Below are positions 19,348 through 29,175 of a stretch of DNA of 64,000 nt, in pieces. Every line of letters begins with the position of its first letter. Positions within the stretch are counted from its first letter, which is position 1. Position numbers and translations under genes: made by a program. Source of the DNA: Acidipropionibacterium sp. (GTDB taxonomy: Bacteria; Actinomycetota; Actinomycetes; Propionibacteriales; Propionibacteriaceae); NCBI GenBank assembly GCA_022647765.1, contig JALCLH010000003.1, positions 1 to 64,000 on the forward strand, in the 5' to 3' direction. The notes under the pieces were generated by a model, which saw only the letters and a program-made list of their open reading frames with translations, ran no database searches and was not told where the DNA came from.

Positions 19348-20343
19348 TCATGCGTGCACCTCCTCCTTCTCCTGGGCGTTCGTGTTCTGGTCGGCGGCGT
19401 CGTGGCCGGTGAGGGTGAGGAAGACCTCGTCGAGGGTGGGTTTCTGGACGCTCATCTCAGCCAGTCGCACGCCGGCCTCCCGCAGCGTGATGAGCAGGTC
19501 GGCGACTCTTTCGGCATCCGCCATCGGGGCGGTGACCCGGGATGCCTCCGGCGACAGGGTCGCCCGCACGCCGAGCACCTGCTCGATGGCGCGCATCGCC
19601 AGGTCTGTGTCGGCCGGATCCTCGACGCGCAGCTGCAGGGAGGCGGTGCCGACCGAGGCCTTGAGCTCATCGGAGGTTCCTTCGGCCACGACCCGGCCGG
19701 AGTCGATGACGGCGATCCGGTCGGCCAATTGGTCGGCCTCGTCCAGATATTGCGTGGTGAGCAGGACCGTGGATCCGCTGGTGACCAGGGCGCGGATGGT
19801 GTCCCACATCTGGCCGCGGGTTCTTGGGTCGAGGCCCGTGGTCGGTTCGTCGAGGAAGATCAGCGGCGGCTGGGAGATCAGCGAGGCCGCCAGGTCCAAG
19901 CGTCGTCTCATCCCTCCGGAGAATTTCTTGAGAGGCTTCCGGGCGGCGTCGGTGAGTCCGAAGCGTTCGAGCAGGTCGACGGCCTTGGCCTTCGACTCGG
20001 CCCGTGACAGGCCGAGCAGGCGGGCGAAGATCACCAGGTTCTCGGTGGCCGAGAGGGTGTCGTCGACGGAGGCGAACTGTCCGGTCACCCCGATGAGTTG
20101 GCGGACGATCTGGGGTTCGCGGACGACGTCGTGGCCGAAGATCCGGGCGGTTCCGGCGTCGGGGCGCAGCAGGGTGGCGAGCATGTTGATGGTGGTGGTT
20201 TTTCCGGCTCCGTTGGGGCCGAGGACGCCGTAGACGGTGCCGGTGGCGACTCTCAGGTCGACCCCGTCCACTGCCCGATTGGTGCCGAAGGTCTTGACCA
20301 GCCCGGTGGCCTCGACGGCCCACTCCTGACCCGATGCGTTCAT
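19348..20343 (-). CDS. ABC exporter ATP-binding protein, DrrA-like
   Basis: 331 residues. Walker A is GVLGPNGAGKTTTINML, the signature KFSGGMRRRLDLAASL, Walker B LIFLDEPTTGLDPRTRGQMW and the H-loop equivalent LLTTQYLDEADQLADR. The C-terminal QKPTLDEVFLTLTGH is typical of the DrrA/DRA1 subfamily linked to daunorubicin-type drug export. ATG 20343 follows GGAGAGGACC. Its stop overlaps the permease ATG. A possible substrate is an antibiotic or other amphiphile, but the partner permease is broken by the insertion sequence. Confidence 0.9.
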   Translation of the reverse strand: MNASGQEWAVEATGLVKTFGTNRAVDGVDLRVATGTVYGVLGPNGAGKTTTINMLATLLRPDAGTARIFGHDVVREPQIVRQLIGVTGQFASVDDTLSATENLVIFARLLGLSRAESKAKAVDLLERFGLTDAARKPLKKFSGGMRRRLDLAASLISQPPLIFLDEPTTGLDPRTRGQMWDTIRALVTSGSTVLLTTQYLDEADQLADRIAVIDSGRVVAEGTSDELKASVGTASLQLRVEDPADTDLAMRAIEQVLGVRATLSPEASRVTAPMADAERVADLLITLREAGVRLAEMSVQKPTLDEVFLTLTGHDAADQNTNAQEKEEVHA

Positions 20344-20504
20344 AGTGGTCCTCTCCGCGGATGTGATGGAAAGTGTGACGCCGGTAAGTGTCAGGCCGAT
20401 GACGGCCGTGCCATGGCGCATCTGGAGGCGGGCCTCTTGCGGCCCGGCATCCGAGCTTACGGGATCGGTGGTGCAGAATCGGTCGCCCCCGGGATGCCCC
20501 TGAA

Positions 20505-20773
20505 TCTGGCCAGACACGGGTCGGCCTCTGGATTATCCGGATGCCGCCTGCTCTGTGGCCGTTTTCAGGAGGATGGCCGAACTGGTGCTCCTGAACGTGG
20601 CCATATGCCGGTCGCCATCTGGATTATCCAGTCGGTTTCCGCTCTGTGGCCGTTTCCTGGGACAGCCCCTGTCACGCTGGTGGTCCGGCGGGCGTAGATG
20701 GGGATGAGATCTGCCACATATCGACCGCCGTCTGGATAATCCACTCCCCGGCCGCTGACTGGCAGAACTCATC
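20505..20773. repeat. Cluster of three palindromic intergenic repeats
   Basis: Three imperfect palindromes of about 55-70 bp lie at about 20505-20560, 20590-20660 and 20703-20773. Each has a centre like CTGGATTATCC. The third has arms GATGAGATCTGCCA and TGGCAGAACTCATC (13 of 14 complementary), and the first two have arms with GGCCA/TGTGGCC. An inverted TTCAGGAG/CTCCTGAA lies between the first two. The same family occurs at 38857-39017. The rest of 20344-20803 holds the divergent promoters of the exporter and the uvrA-like gene; I see no gene in it. Confidence 0.7.
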
Positions 20774-20803
20774 ACCAACCTCCCCAGGGGCAGGATGGGA
20801 GCC

Positions 20804-23312
20804 ATGGAACGACCCAGCACCATCACGGTGAGAGGCGCCCGGGTGCACAACCTCAAGGACCTGGACGTCGACATCCCGCTCGGCGAGCTGGTCGCGATCG
20901 CCGGGGTCTCGGGATCGGGCAAGTCCTCCCTGGCCCTGGGCGTGGTCTACGCCGAAGGATCGCGCCGCTATCTCGAGGCCCTGTCCACCTACACCCGGCG
21001 CCGCCTCACCCAGGCCTCCCGGGCCGCGGTCACCAGCGTCGAGCACGTCCCGGCCGCCCTGGCACTGCGCCAGCGCCCCGCGGTGCCGAGCGTCCGGTCC
21101 ACCTTCGGCACCTCCACCGAACTGCTCAACAGCCTTCGGCTCATCTACTCCCGGCTGGGCCGGCACCGCTGCCCCAACGGCCACCTGCACCAGCCCACCA
21201 TGGATGTCGCCCTCGACGTGCCGCTGGTCTGCCCGGTCTGCGGCGCCTCCTTCAGGGGCCCGGGGCGCCGAATCCTTCGCCTTCAACTCGGCCGGGGCCT
21301 GCCCGCGCTGCTCGGGCACCGGGGTGGTCCGCGATGTCGACGACGACGCCCTGGTCCCCGACGAGTCGCTGTCCATCGAGCAGGGGGCCGTCGAGTCCTG
21401 GAAGATCATGGGCTCCACCCCGAACCCCCGGGTGGTCGCCGAACTCGGGGTGCGCACCGACATCCCCTTCCGCGACCTCACCGACCGCGAGCGCGAGATC
21501 GTCTTCAACGGCGAGCAGGTCAAGCGCCGGATCATGGTGCCCTCCAAGAACGGCCGGGTCTTCAACCTCAACTGGACCTATCGCAACGCCCGGGTCGCGG
21601 TCCAGGAGGCCCTGGCCTCTGCGAAGTCGGAGAAGGGGCTCCAGCGGATCAACCGCTTCCTGTCCGTGCAGACCTGCCCCGACTGCGGCGGCAGCCGGCT
21701 CAGCGAGCGGGCCCGCTCGACCCTGGTCGACGGCATCGATCTGGCCGGGGCCACCTCCAAGTCCCTCGAGGAGCTGGTCGAGTGGCTCCCCGCCCTGCCG
21801 GCCACCGTCGGTGAGCAGATGCGCCCGATGGCCCACGCCATCATCGACCAGATGGCCGAGACCGCCGACCGGCTCATCGACCTCGGCCTGGGCTACCTCC
21901 GCCTCGACCGGGCGGCGGCCACCCTGTCCACCGGTGAACGGCAGCGGGTCCAGCTCACCCGAGCCGTCCGCAACCGCACCACCGGCGTCCTCTATGTCCT
22001 CGACGAGCCCTCCATCGGACTGCATCCGGCCAATGTCGACGGGCTGCTCGCGGTGATCGACGACCTCATCGCGGACGGCAACTCGGTGCTCATGGTCGAC
22101 CACGACGTCCAGCTGCTCCGGCGCGCCGACCACCTCATCGAGATCGGCCCGGGATCGGGCGCCGACGGGGGACGGCTGATCGCCCAGGGCACCGTCGCCG
22201 AGGTCGCCGCCTGCCCCGACTCGGTGATCGGCGGATTCCTGGACGGACGCCGCCAGGTGCGCTCCCCGGCTCCCCGGTCCAGCGGTGAGGAGGCCGGGGA
22301 CCTGAGACTGCGCACCGCCCCGCTGCACACCGTCGGCGCCCTCGACATCACCATCCCGCGCGGCCGGCTCACCGCGGTGACCGGGGTCTCCGGCTCCGGC
22401 AAGACGACCCTGGTCCTGGAGTGCCTGGTGCCGGGAGTCGCCGCGGCGGCGAAGGGGGAGCGCATGCCGCGCAGCGTGAAGAGCCTGGACGCCGCCGGGA
22501 TATCCCGGGTCAACCTCATCGACGCCACCCCGATCGGGGTCAACGTCCGATCCACCGTGGCGACCTATTCCGGGGTGCTCGACCACCTGCGCCGGGCCTG
22601 GGCCGGGACCCCGGCCGCCCGCGCCCACGGCTGGACCGCCGGCGACTTCTCCTACAACACCGGCTCCCTGCGCTGCCAGACCTGCGGCGGCACCGGTCAG
22701 ATCTCCCTGGACGTCCAGTTCCTGCCCGATGTCGACATCGTCTGCCCGGCCTGCGGGGGATCGCGCTACAGCGCCGAGGCCGACGAGGCCCGGCGGGCAG
22801 AAGCACAGGGAGACGAGCTCAGCCTCCCCGGACTCCTCGGCCTCACCGTCGCCCAGGCCCTCGAGCGCACCGCAGACATCGCCCCGGTGCGCTCCCGGCT
22901 GCAGATCCTCAGCGATCTCGGGCTGGGCTATCTCACCCTGGGGGAGTCCACCCCGGCGCTGTCCGGCGGCGAGGCCCAGCGGCTCAAACTGGCCTCGGAG
23001 CTCACCCGCAACCAGCGCGACACCCTCTTCGTCTTCGACGAGCCGACCGTCGGCCTGCACCCCCTCGACGTCGCGACCCTGCTCGGCGTGCTGCGCCGGC
23101 TCCAGGCCCACGGCGCCACCGTCGTCGTCATCGAGCACGATCTGGACATCATCGCCAACGCCGACCGCATCATCGACATGGGACCCGGGGGAGGAGAGGC
23201 GGGCGGCCGGGTGGTGGCCGAGGGGACGCCGCAGCAGGTGGCCGCCGACCCCGCCTCGATCACCGGGCGGTACCTGCGCCGGCACGGGGTGTGCCAGAAT
23301 CGGCGGCCGTGA
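20804..23312 (+). CDS. UvrA-like ABC excinuclease paralogue, short form (frame interrupted)
   Basis: About 835 residues, shorter than canonical UvrA (about 950). Two UvrA-type nucleotide-binding domains are seen: [21 protein letters not shown] with [12 protein letters not shown] and [14 protein letters not shown], then [17 protein letters not shown] with [16 protein letters not shown] and [13 protein letters not shown]. Zinc clusters [17 protein letters not shown] and [16 protein letters not shown] remain. The frame changes near 21265 in a GGGGCCCGGGG run. Such short class II UvrA proteins often lack part of the UvrB-binding insert and some protect against DNA-binding drugs. ATG 20804 has a better-spaced AGGGGCAGG than ATG 20795. 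The stop overlaps the kinase gene. Confidence 0.85.
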
Positions 23313-24139
23313 CGCGCAGCGCGGAGGACAGGGCGGGAGAGATCGTCGGCCGCGGCCGGACCTCGGTGGTCTATGCCATCGGAACCGACCGGGTGATCAA
23401 GATCTACCCCGAGGGCACCGATCCCGCCGAGGTCCGCGCGGAGGAGCACGCGGCCGGCCTGATCCACCGGCTGGGAGTGCCGGGGGTCCGGTGCTACGGG
23501 AGCTCGGAGCTGGACGGGCGGCCGGGCATCGTCTTCGAGAGGCTCACCGGGGACAGCCTCACCACCATCGCAGAACGCGATCTGAGACGCTTCCCCCAGG
23601 TGTGCCGCACCCTGGCCGAGTATCACGCCCGGATGCACCGGGCCCGCACCGAGGACCTGCCCGACGTCCGCCGGGTGGCGGCCGGCCTGCTGGACTCCCC
23701 GCCACTGGCTGGGCTCACCGGCTCCCAGCGGCAGGCCCTGCGCCGGTATCTGGAGGATCTGCCGGACGGCGACCGGGTGCTCCATCTGGACTTCCACCCG
23801 CAGAACGTCTTCGGCCACCTCGACGGCTACGCGATCATCGACTGGTACTCGGCCTGCCGCGGGGCCGCGGCGGCCGACGTCGCGATGTCGATCCTGCTGA
23901 TGAGCGAGGCGGAGCTGTGGCCCGGGACGCCGCCGCTCAAGAAGCTGCTCTACCTGGCCTCGCGCGCGGCGATGCGCCGGCTCTACTGGCGCCGCTACCG
24001 GGGAGTCACCGGAATGGCCCACGATGACGTCGCCCGGTGGCTCACCTGCGCCCGCATCCTGCGGCTCGGCCTGCTGGACGTGCCCAGCGAGCGCCACCGG
24101 CTGCTGCGCAGGATCCGCGCGGCGGCGGTCGCTCAGTGA
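23309..24139 (+). CDS. Aminoglycoside phosphotransferase-like kinase
   Basis: 276 residues of the APH/choline-kinase fold. It shows a glycine-rich start (GRGRTSVVYAIGTDRVIKIYP) with the ATP-binding lysine, the catalytic loop VLHLDFHPQNVFG (Asp base and Asn) and the metal-binding IIDWYSACRG. The substrate is not known; homologues phosphorylate aminoglycosides, sugars or amino sugars. GTG 23309 overlaps the TGA of the uvrA-like gene, so the two are co-translated. Together with the exporter this fits a drug self-protection group, which is inference. Confidence 0.85.
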   Translation: MTRSAEDRAGEIVGRGRTSVVYAIGTDRVIKIYPEGTDPAEVRAEEHAAGLIHRLGVPGVRCYGSSELDGRPGIVFERLTGDSLTTIAERDLRRFPQVCRTLAEYHARMHRARTEDLPDVRRVAAGLLDSPPLAGLTGSQRQALRRYLEDLPDGDRVLHLDFHPQNVFGHLDGYAIIDWYSACRGAAAADVAMSILLMSEAELWPGTPPLKKLLYLASRAAMRRLYWRRYRGVTGMAHDDVARWLTCARILRLGLLDVPSERHRLLRRIRAAAVAQ

Positions 24140-24490
24140 CACCGGGGCGGTGACGCCGCAGCCGTGACTCTGCGGCGGCGACGCCGTGGAAGGCACAGTG
24201 ATTTCCCCAACTATCACACGATGGGGTATGCTGCCCAAGTTGCCTTGTGACCGTGCCCTCGTTCGGTCGGCTCCGGACATCCGCCCTCGACGGCGGAAAG
24301 ACGCGAGCCGAGTGAGATTCTCACACATCCGGACGATCAGGGGACCTCTCACGGGCGATGACTACGCATCGATGGAGAAGACGAGTTCGTCTCCGGGGGG
24401 TGCGGGCCGCCTCCTGGCACAATCCAGGGGGTTCGTGTTCAACAGTTCCGCAAGGCCCCATGAGGGAACCGGTGGGACGGAGGAGAAGAC
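24140..24490 (+). promoter_or_regulatory. Upstream region of the spc cluster
   Basis: Directly after the kinase gene CGCCGCAG and CTGCGGCG (24154-24177) can form a hairpin. TTCCCC and TATGCT, 18 bases apart near 24203-24232, are a weak promoter candidate. About 250 bases of leader follow, ending in GGACGGAGGAGAAG before the rplN ATG. I see no gene here. Confidence 0.35.
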
Positions 24491-24859
24491 ATGATCCAGC
24501 AGGAGACGCGACTCAAGGTCGCCGACAACACGGGGGCGAAGGAGCTGCTCACCATCCGTGTTCTCGGTGGATCCAAGCGTCGCTACGCCGGGCTCGGTGA
24601 CACCATCGTGTGCACCGTCAAGGACGCCATTCCCGGTGGCAACGTCAAGAAGGGCGAGGTCGTCAAGGCTGTCGTCGTCCGCACCGTCAAGGAGCATCGT
24701 CGTCCCGACGGCTCGTACATCAAGTTCGACGAGAACGCCGCGGTGCTGATCGGCTCCGACGGCCAGCCTCGCGGAACCCGCATCTTCGGGCCGATCGCCC
24801 GCGAGCTGCGCGACAAGAAGTTCATGCGAATCATCTCGCTCGCCCCGGAGGTGATCTGA
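24491..24859 (+). CDS. rplN: Ribosomal protein L14 (uL14)
   Basis: 122 residues, full length. [38 protein letters not shown] and [20 protein letters not shown] are the standard blocks. L14 binds L19 and the silencing factor RsfS at the subunit interface. It opens the spc cluster and is preceded by GGAGGAG. Confidence 0.98.
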   Translation: MIQQETRLKVADNTGAKELLTIRVLGGSKRRYAGLGDTIVCTVKDAIPGGNVKKGEVVKAVVVRTVKEHRRPDGSYIKFDENAAVLIGSDGQPRGTRIFGPIARELRDKKFMRIISLAPEVI

Positions 24860-25228
24860 GTGAAGTCCCTCAAGATCAAGAAGGGTGACCGCGTCAAGGT
24901 CATCGCCGGAAACGACAAGGGCGCCATCGGTGAGGTGCTCTCCGTGGACCCGAAGCGCGAGCGCGTCGTCGTCCAGGGCGTCAACATCCGCAAGCATCAC
25001 CGCCGCGACACCCCGAACCCCGACGGTTCCGCCAACAAGGGCGGCATCATCAGCTCCGAGGCCCCGATCCACGTGTCGAACGTTCAGCTCGTCACCAAGA
25101 TCGACGGCGAGGACGTCGTCACCCGCGTCGGCTACCGCCGCGAGGATGTCACCAAGCGCCGCTCCGACGGTTCCGAGTACGCCGCCCAGCGCAGCGTCCG
25201 CTACCTCAAGAAGGAGGAGGCCAAGTGA
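24860..25228 (+). CDS. rplX: Ribosomal protein L24 (uL24)
   Basis: 122 residues. The KOW motif is [20 protein letters not shown], followed by [13 protein letters not shown] and [13 protein letters not shown]24 starts 50S assembly. The start is GTG directly after the rplN stop with no spacer; its stop overlaps rplE. Confidence 0.97.
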   Translation: MKSLKIKKGDRVKVIAGNDKGAIGEVLSVDPKRERVVVQGVNIRKHHRRDTPNPDGSANKGGIISSEAPIHVSNVQLVTKIDGEDVVTRVGYRREDVTKRRSDGSEYAAQRSVRYLKKEEAK

Positions 25229-25860
25229 GCGCCGAAGCCCCCGAGAAGACCGCATACGCAGGCCCGCGGCTCAAGAAGCGCTACCGCGAGGAGATCATCC
25301 CCGCCCTGCAGGACGAGTTCCACTACGCCAACCCGATGCTCATCCCCGGCCTGGTCAAGGTCGTCGTGAACATGGGTGTCGGCGACGCCGCGCACGACTC
25401 GAAGGTGATGGACGGAGCGATCCGTGACATCACCGCGATCACCGGTCAGAAGCCCCAGGTCACCAAGGCCCGCAAGTCCATCGCCCAGTTCAAGCTGCGC
25501 GAGGGCCAGCCGATCGGCTGCCACGTCACCCTTCGCGGCGACCGGATGTGGGAGTTCGCCGATCGTCTGCTCACCCTGGCACTGCCCCGGATCCGCGACT
25601 TCCGCGGCCTCAACGGCAACCAGTTCGACGGCCAGGGCAACTACACCTTCGGCCTGTCCGAGCAGGTGATGTTCCTGGAGATCGATCAGGACAGCATCGA
25701 CCGGGTCCGCGGCATGGACATCACCTTCGTCACCACCGCGAAGACCAACGAGGAGGGCAAGGCCCTGCTCAAGCACCTCGGCTTCCCGTTCAAGGCCCAG
25801 GATGATCAGAAGGTCAAGGCCAAGCGCGGCCCGGCCTACTACGCCAAGAAGAAGAAGTGA
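25225..25860 (+). CDS. rplE: Ribosomal protein L5 (uL5)
   Basis: 211 residues. [40 protein letters not shown] and [19 protein letters not shown] identify it. L5 holds 5S rRNA in the central protuberance and bridges to S13. The N terminus ([20 protein letters not shown]) is slightly extended compared with E. coli. Confidence 0.97.
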   Translation: MSAEAPEKTAYAGPRLKKRYREEIIPALQDEFHYANPMLIPGLVKVVVNMGVGDAAHDSKVMDGAIRDITAITGQKPQVTKARKSIAQFKLREGQPIGCHVTLRGDRMWEFADRLLTLALPRIRDFRGLNGNQFDGQGNYTFGLSEQVMFLEIDQDSIDRVRGMDITFVTTAKTNEEGKALLKHLGFPFKAQDDQKVKAKRGPAYYAKKKK

Positions 25861-25870
25861 GGCAGCACCC

Positions 25871-26056
25871 ATGGCCAAGACAGCACTGAAGGTCAAGGCG
25901 GCTCGCAAGCCCAAGTTCGCCGTCCGGGCGTACACCCGTTGCCAGCGTTGCGGGCGGCCGCACTCGGTCTACCGCAAGTTCAACCTGTGCCGCATCTGCC
26001 TGCGCGAGATGGCTCACGCCGGGGAGCTGCCGGGCATCACCAAGTCTTCCTGGTGA
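25871..26056 (+). CDS. rpsN: Ribosomal protein S14, zinc-binding type (uS14)
   Basis: 61 residues. The pattern [10 protein letters not shown]...NLCRICLRE gives two CxxC pairs, so this is the short zinc-ribbon form rather than the zinc-free paralogue of about 100 residues made under zinc starvation. ATG 25871 is two codons after a GGCAGCACC spacer from rplE. Confidence 0.97.
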   Translation: MAKTALKVKAARKPKFAVRAYTRCQRCGRPHSVYRKFNLCRICLREMAHAGELPGITKSSW

Positions 26057-26234
26057 TCGCCGCACCGGGGAACCGTCCGCCGCACGGCGGGCCGCCCCGG
26101 ATGCCACGGGCCCCACGGCCCCCGGCGGACAGATCCGCCACCCACCTATTTGACGACGCAGCAGGTCCCGGCTCCCGAGGGCCCAGAAAACCCAGGGAAC
26201 CGGGAAACCGTTGTGAGAAAGAGGCCAACCAGCC

Positions 26235-26642
26235 ATGACCATGACTGATCCGATCGCAGACATGCTGACTCGTCTGCGCAACGCCAACCAGGCGTTCCAC
26301 GACTCGACGACGATGCCCCACTCGAAGATCAAGGCGGGAATCGCCGAGATCCTCAAGTCCGAGGGATACATCGCCGGGTTCGAGGTCAGCGAACCCGCTG
26401 AGGGGCAGGTCGGCAAGACCCTGACCCTCGAACTCAAGTACGGCGAGGACCGCAAGCGGTCCATCGCGGGTATTCGCCGCATCAGCAAGCCCGGACTGCG
26501 CGTCTACGCGAAGTCCACCGCACTGCCGAAGGTTCTCGGCGGCCTGGGGATCGCCATCATCTCGACCTCCCAGGGCCTCCTGACCGACCGGCAGGCACAT
26601 GCGAAGTCGGTGGGCGGGGAAGTCCTCGCCTACGTCTGGTGA
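26235..26642 (+). CDS. rpsH: Ribosomal protein S8 (uS8)
   Basis: 135 residues from ATG 26235, or 133 from ATG 26241. Blocks: [35 protein letters not shown] and [21 protein letters not shown]8 binds the central domain of 16S rRNA and, in E. coli, represses the spc operon. The 178-base gap after rpsN is unusually long for this cluster and holds several GC hairpins but no gene. Confidence 0.97.
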   Translation: MTMTDPIADMLTRLRNANQAFHDSTTMPHSKIKAGIAEILKSEGYIAGFEVSEPAEGQVGKTLTLELKYGEDRKRSIAGIRRISKPGLRVYAKSTALPKVLGGLGIAIISTSQGLLTDRQAHAKSVGGEVLAYVW

Positions 26643-26674
26643 CCGGTCCGAGACAGTATTAAGGAGTTAGGCAA

Positions 26675-27217
26675 ATGTCACGTATTGGCAGGCTCCCCAT
26701 CACCGTCCCGTCCGGTGTTGAGGTCAAGCTCGATGGACAGGACGTCGAGGTGAAGGGCCCCAAGGGGACCCTCAACCTCTCCGTCGCCGCGCCCATCACG
26801 GTGAGCAGGAACGACGAGGGCCAGATCGTGGTCGCCCGGCCGAACGACGAGCGGCAGAACCGCTCGCTGCACGGGCTGAGCCGCACCCTCATCAACAACA
26901 TGGTGATCGGCGTCACCCAGGGATACGAGAAGAAGCTCGAGATCCAGGGTGTCGGCTACCGAGTCATCTCCAAGGGCCCCAGGCAGCTCGAGTTCAACCT
27001 CGGCTTCTCCCACCCGGTGATCGTCAATGCCCCCGAGGGCATCACCTTCACCGTCGAGAACCCGACGAACTTCGCAGTCCAGGGCATCGACAAGCAGACC
27101 GTCGGCGAGGTCGCGGCGAATATCCGCAAGATCCGCAAGCCCGAGCCCTACAAGGGCAAGGGCGTCCGCTACGCCGGCGAGAACGTCCGCCGCAAGGTCG
27201 GAAAGGCAGGTAAGTGA
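26675..27217 (+). CDS. rplF: Ribosomal protein L6 (uL6)
   Basis: 180 residues. [40 protein letters not shown] and the C-terminal signature [19 protein letters not shown] are present. L6 lies near the factor-binding site. The leader AAGGAGTTAGGCAA is a strong ribosome-binding site. Confidence 0.98.
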   Translation: MSRIGRLPITVPSGVEVKLDGQDVEVKGPKGTLNLSVAAPITVSRNDEGQIVVARPNDERQNRSLHGLSRTLINNMVIGVTQGYEKKLEIQGVGYRVISKGPRQLEFNLGFSHPVIVNAPEGITFTVENPTNFAVQGIDKQTVGEVAANIRKIRKPEPYKGKGVRYAGENVRRKVGKAGK

Positions 27218-27600
27218 TGGCAGTCACACTGAGGACCGACAAGCATCTGGCCCCGAGGACCGCATCCCGCCTGCGCCGCCAGATCCGCGGCCGCAAGAAG
27301 ATCTTCGGAGACGCCGAGCGCCCCCGTCTGGTCGTCACCCGGTCGTCCAAGCACGTCTACGTGCAGGTGATCGACGATGTCGTGGGCCACACCCTGGTCT
27401 CGGCCTCCTCGATGGAGGCCGATGTGCGCGCCCTGGAGGGCGACAAGACGGCGAAGGCCACCAAGGTGGGTTCGCTGATCGGCGAGCGCGCCAAGGCCGC
27501 CGGGATCGACAAGGTCGTCTTCGACAAGTCCGGCAACCAGTACCACGGCAGGATCGCTGCGCTGGCCGATGCGGCCCGCGAGGCCGGTCTCGACTTCTGA
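27217..27600 (+). CDS. rplR: Ribosomal protein L18 (uL18)
   Basis: 127 residues from ATG 27217, which shares a base with the rplF stop. [30 protein letters not shown] and [20 protein letters not shown] are diagnostic. L18 binds 5S rRNA with L5 and L25. Confidence 0.97.
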   Translation: MAVTLRTDKHLAPRTASRLRRQIRGRKKIFGDAERPRLVVTRSSKHVYVQVIDDVVGHTLVSASSMEADVRALEGDKTAKATKVGSLIGERAKAAGIDKVVFDKSGNQYHGRIAALADAAREAGLDF

Positions 27601-27623
27601 CCACGAAAGGTAAGTGAGTAGCG

Positions 27624-28271
27624 ATGAGTGGAACCCAGCGCCGCGGTGGCGGTGCAGGTGGCGAGCGTCGCGGCCGCGACGACCGTCGTGGCCGGAACGA
27701 TCGTGACAACAACAAGAACGAGTACCTGGAGCGCGTGGTTGCGATCAACCGCGTCGCCAAGGTGGTCCAGGGCGGCCGCCGCTTCAGCTTCACCGCGCTG
27801 GTCGTGGTGGGCGACGGCGAGGGCACCGTGGGCGTCGGCTACGGCAAGGCCAAGGAGGTGCCCGCGGCGATCGCCAAGGGCGTCGAGGAGGCCCGCAAGC
27901 ACTTCTTCAAGGTGCCGCTGATCGGCCGCACCATCACCCACCCGGTGACCGGCGAGAAGGCGGCCGGAGTCGTCCTGCTGCGTCCGGCATCCCCTGGTAC
28001 CGGCGTCATCGCCGGCGGCTCGGCCCGCGCCGTGCTGGAGTGCGCCGGCGTCCAGGACGTGCTGGCGAAGTCTCTCGGCTCGTCCAACGCGATCAACGTC
28101 GTGCATGCGACCGTCGACGCCCTCCAGCAGCTCGAGGAGCCCGAGGAGGTGGCCCGCCGGCGCGGCAAGACCGTCGAGGAGGTCGCCCCCAGGGCCCTGC
28201 TGCAGGCCCGCAAGGACGCCGAAGAGGCGGCCGCGCTGGCCAAGGCCGAGAAGTCGGGGGCCAAGGCATGA
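27624..28271 (+). CDS. rpsE: Ribosomal protein S5 (uS5)
   Basis: 215 residues. A glycine/arginine-rich N-terminal extension of about 30 residues precedes the double-stranded-RNA-binding fold ([20 protein letters not shown]) and the C-terminal domain with [20 protein letters not shown] and [13 protein letters not shown]5 contributes to decoding accuracy; streptomycin-related mutations lie in this family. A tail of about 30 residues rich in Ala, Glu and Lys closes it. Confidence 0.97.
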   Translation: MSGTQRRGGGAGGERRGRDDRRGRNDRDNNKNEYLERVVAINRVAKVVQGGRRFSFTALVVVGDGEGTVGVGYGKAKEVPAAIAKGVEEARKHFFKVPLIGRTITHPVTGEKAAGVVLLRPASPGTGVIAGGSARAVLECAGVQDVLAKSLGSSNAINVVHATVDALQQLEEPEEVARRRGKTVEEVAPRALLQARKDAEEAAALAKAEKSGAKA

Positions 28272-28450
28272 GCACTCTCAAGGTGACCCAGGTGAAGTCT
28301 GTGGCGGGCACCAAGCCCAAGCACCGCGAGACCCTGCGAAGCCTGGGTCTGCGGCGAATCGGTGACGTCGTGGTGAAGGAGGACCGCCCGGAGTTCCGCG
28401 GCATGGTCCAGGCCGTGCGTCACCTCGTGACTGTGGAAGAGGTGGACTGA
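28268..28450 (+). CDS. rpmD: Ribosomal protein L30 (uL30)
   Basis: 60 residues starting at ATG 28268, overlapping the rpsE stop. [20 protein letters not shown] and [20 protein letters not shown] match the family along its full length. Confidence 0.95.
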   Translation: MSTLKVTQVKSVAGTKPKHRETLRSLGLRRIGDVVVKEDRPEFRGMVQAVRHLVTVEEVD

Positions 28451-28452
28451 CA

Positions 28453-28893
28453 ATGGCTATCAAGCTTCATGACCTGCGGCCCGCTCCCGGCGCCAAGACC
28501 GCCAAGACCCGTGTGGGCCGTGGCGAGGGCTCCAAGGGCAAGACCGCCGGCCGCGGTACCAAGGGAACCGGCGCTCGCAAGAACGTTCCGGAGAACTTCG
28601 AGGGCGGCTCGATGCCGCTGCACATGCAGCTGCCGAAGCTGCGCGGGTTCAAGAACCCGTTCCGCACCGAGTACCAGGTGGTGAACCTGGACAAGGTGGC
28701 CGCGCTCTTCCCCGAGGGCGGCGCGATCGGCGTCGAGGATCTGGTCGCCAAGGGCGCCGTCCGCGACAACGAGCTGGTCAAGGTGCTCGGCAGCGGCGAG
28801 ATCGCCGTCAAGGTGGATCTCGTGGTCGACGCCTGGTCGGCCTCGGCCAAGGAGAAGATCGAGAAGGCCGGCGGCACGCTCACCGCGCGCTGA
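28453..28893 (+). CDS. rplO: Ribosomal protein L15 (uL15)
   Basis: 146 residues. [38 protein letters not shown] and the final [14 protein letters not shown] are typical. In most bacteria secY follows directly; here a peptide transporter operon of about 6 kb and one membrane gene lie between. Confidence 0.97.
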   Translation: MAIKLHDLRPAPGAKTAKTRVGRGEGSKGKTAGRGTKGTGARKNVPENFEGGSMPLHMQLPKLRGFKNPFRTEYQVVNLDKVAALFPEGGAIGVEDLVAKGAVRDNELVKVLGSGEIAVKVDLVVDAWSASAKEKIEKAGGTLTAR

Positions 28894-28955
28894 TCATGGC
28901 CTGTTATCGCGGCCTGCAATCATCTCTCGATGATCGCAGCGTTGCATGATTCCTG

Positions 28956-28991
28956 CACGGCAGGAGAATCCCCCGGGATTCTCCTGCCGTG
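28956..28991 (+). terminator. Terminator after rplO
   Basis: A perfect 16-bp stem (CACGGCAGGAGAATCC and its complement) with a CCCG loop lies 63 bases after the rplO stop. A short T-run (CTTTC) comes slightly later. It separates the spc cluster from the transporter operon. Confidence 0.75.
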
Positions 28992-29175
28992 TAGTGCTTT
29001 CGCCGGCCGAGAAATCCCACGCAATGCAGGATCAGCCGCAATGTAACGGATCGGTATCGGAATTGTCGGTGCCACTCCTACCGCGAGTAGTGTCGCTTCC
29101 GCCGCGCGGCCCCGGTGCCTCGCACCAGCTCGCGCCAGTCTGGCAGGGCGGGACCGGTCGCATCTGCAGGAAGGG

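Larger units (their letters stand above)
17000..19351 (-). pseudogene. ABC-2 type exporter permease split by an insertion sequence
   Basis: The N-terminal part lies at 19124-19351 (starts MTALVQEIVPIVPARN, first membrane segment PIIFTLMFAYLFGGAIAGD). The C-terminal part lies at 17000-17610 with five hydrophobic segments, the motif DMDKGVFDRFRSLPIARIAP and the end TVRAYMRKA. Together they form a DrrB-like ABC-2 permease of about 280 residues. A 1.5-kb IS3-family element interrupts it, and there is also an apparent one-base loss near 17577. Its ATG overlaps the stop of the ATPase gene (ATGA), so the pair formed one operon. The exporter is probably inactive in this strain. Confidence 0.85.

Noticed and set aside
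13691..24139. A biosynthetic gene cluster around the SARP-type regulator
   Set aside because: Regulator, exporter and kinase are present but no synthase, tailoring enzyme or peptide precursor is visible.
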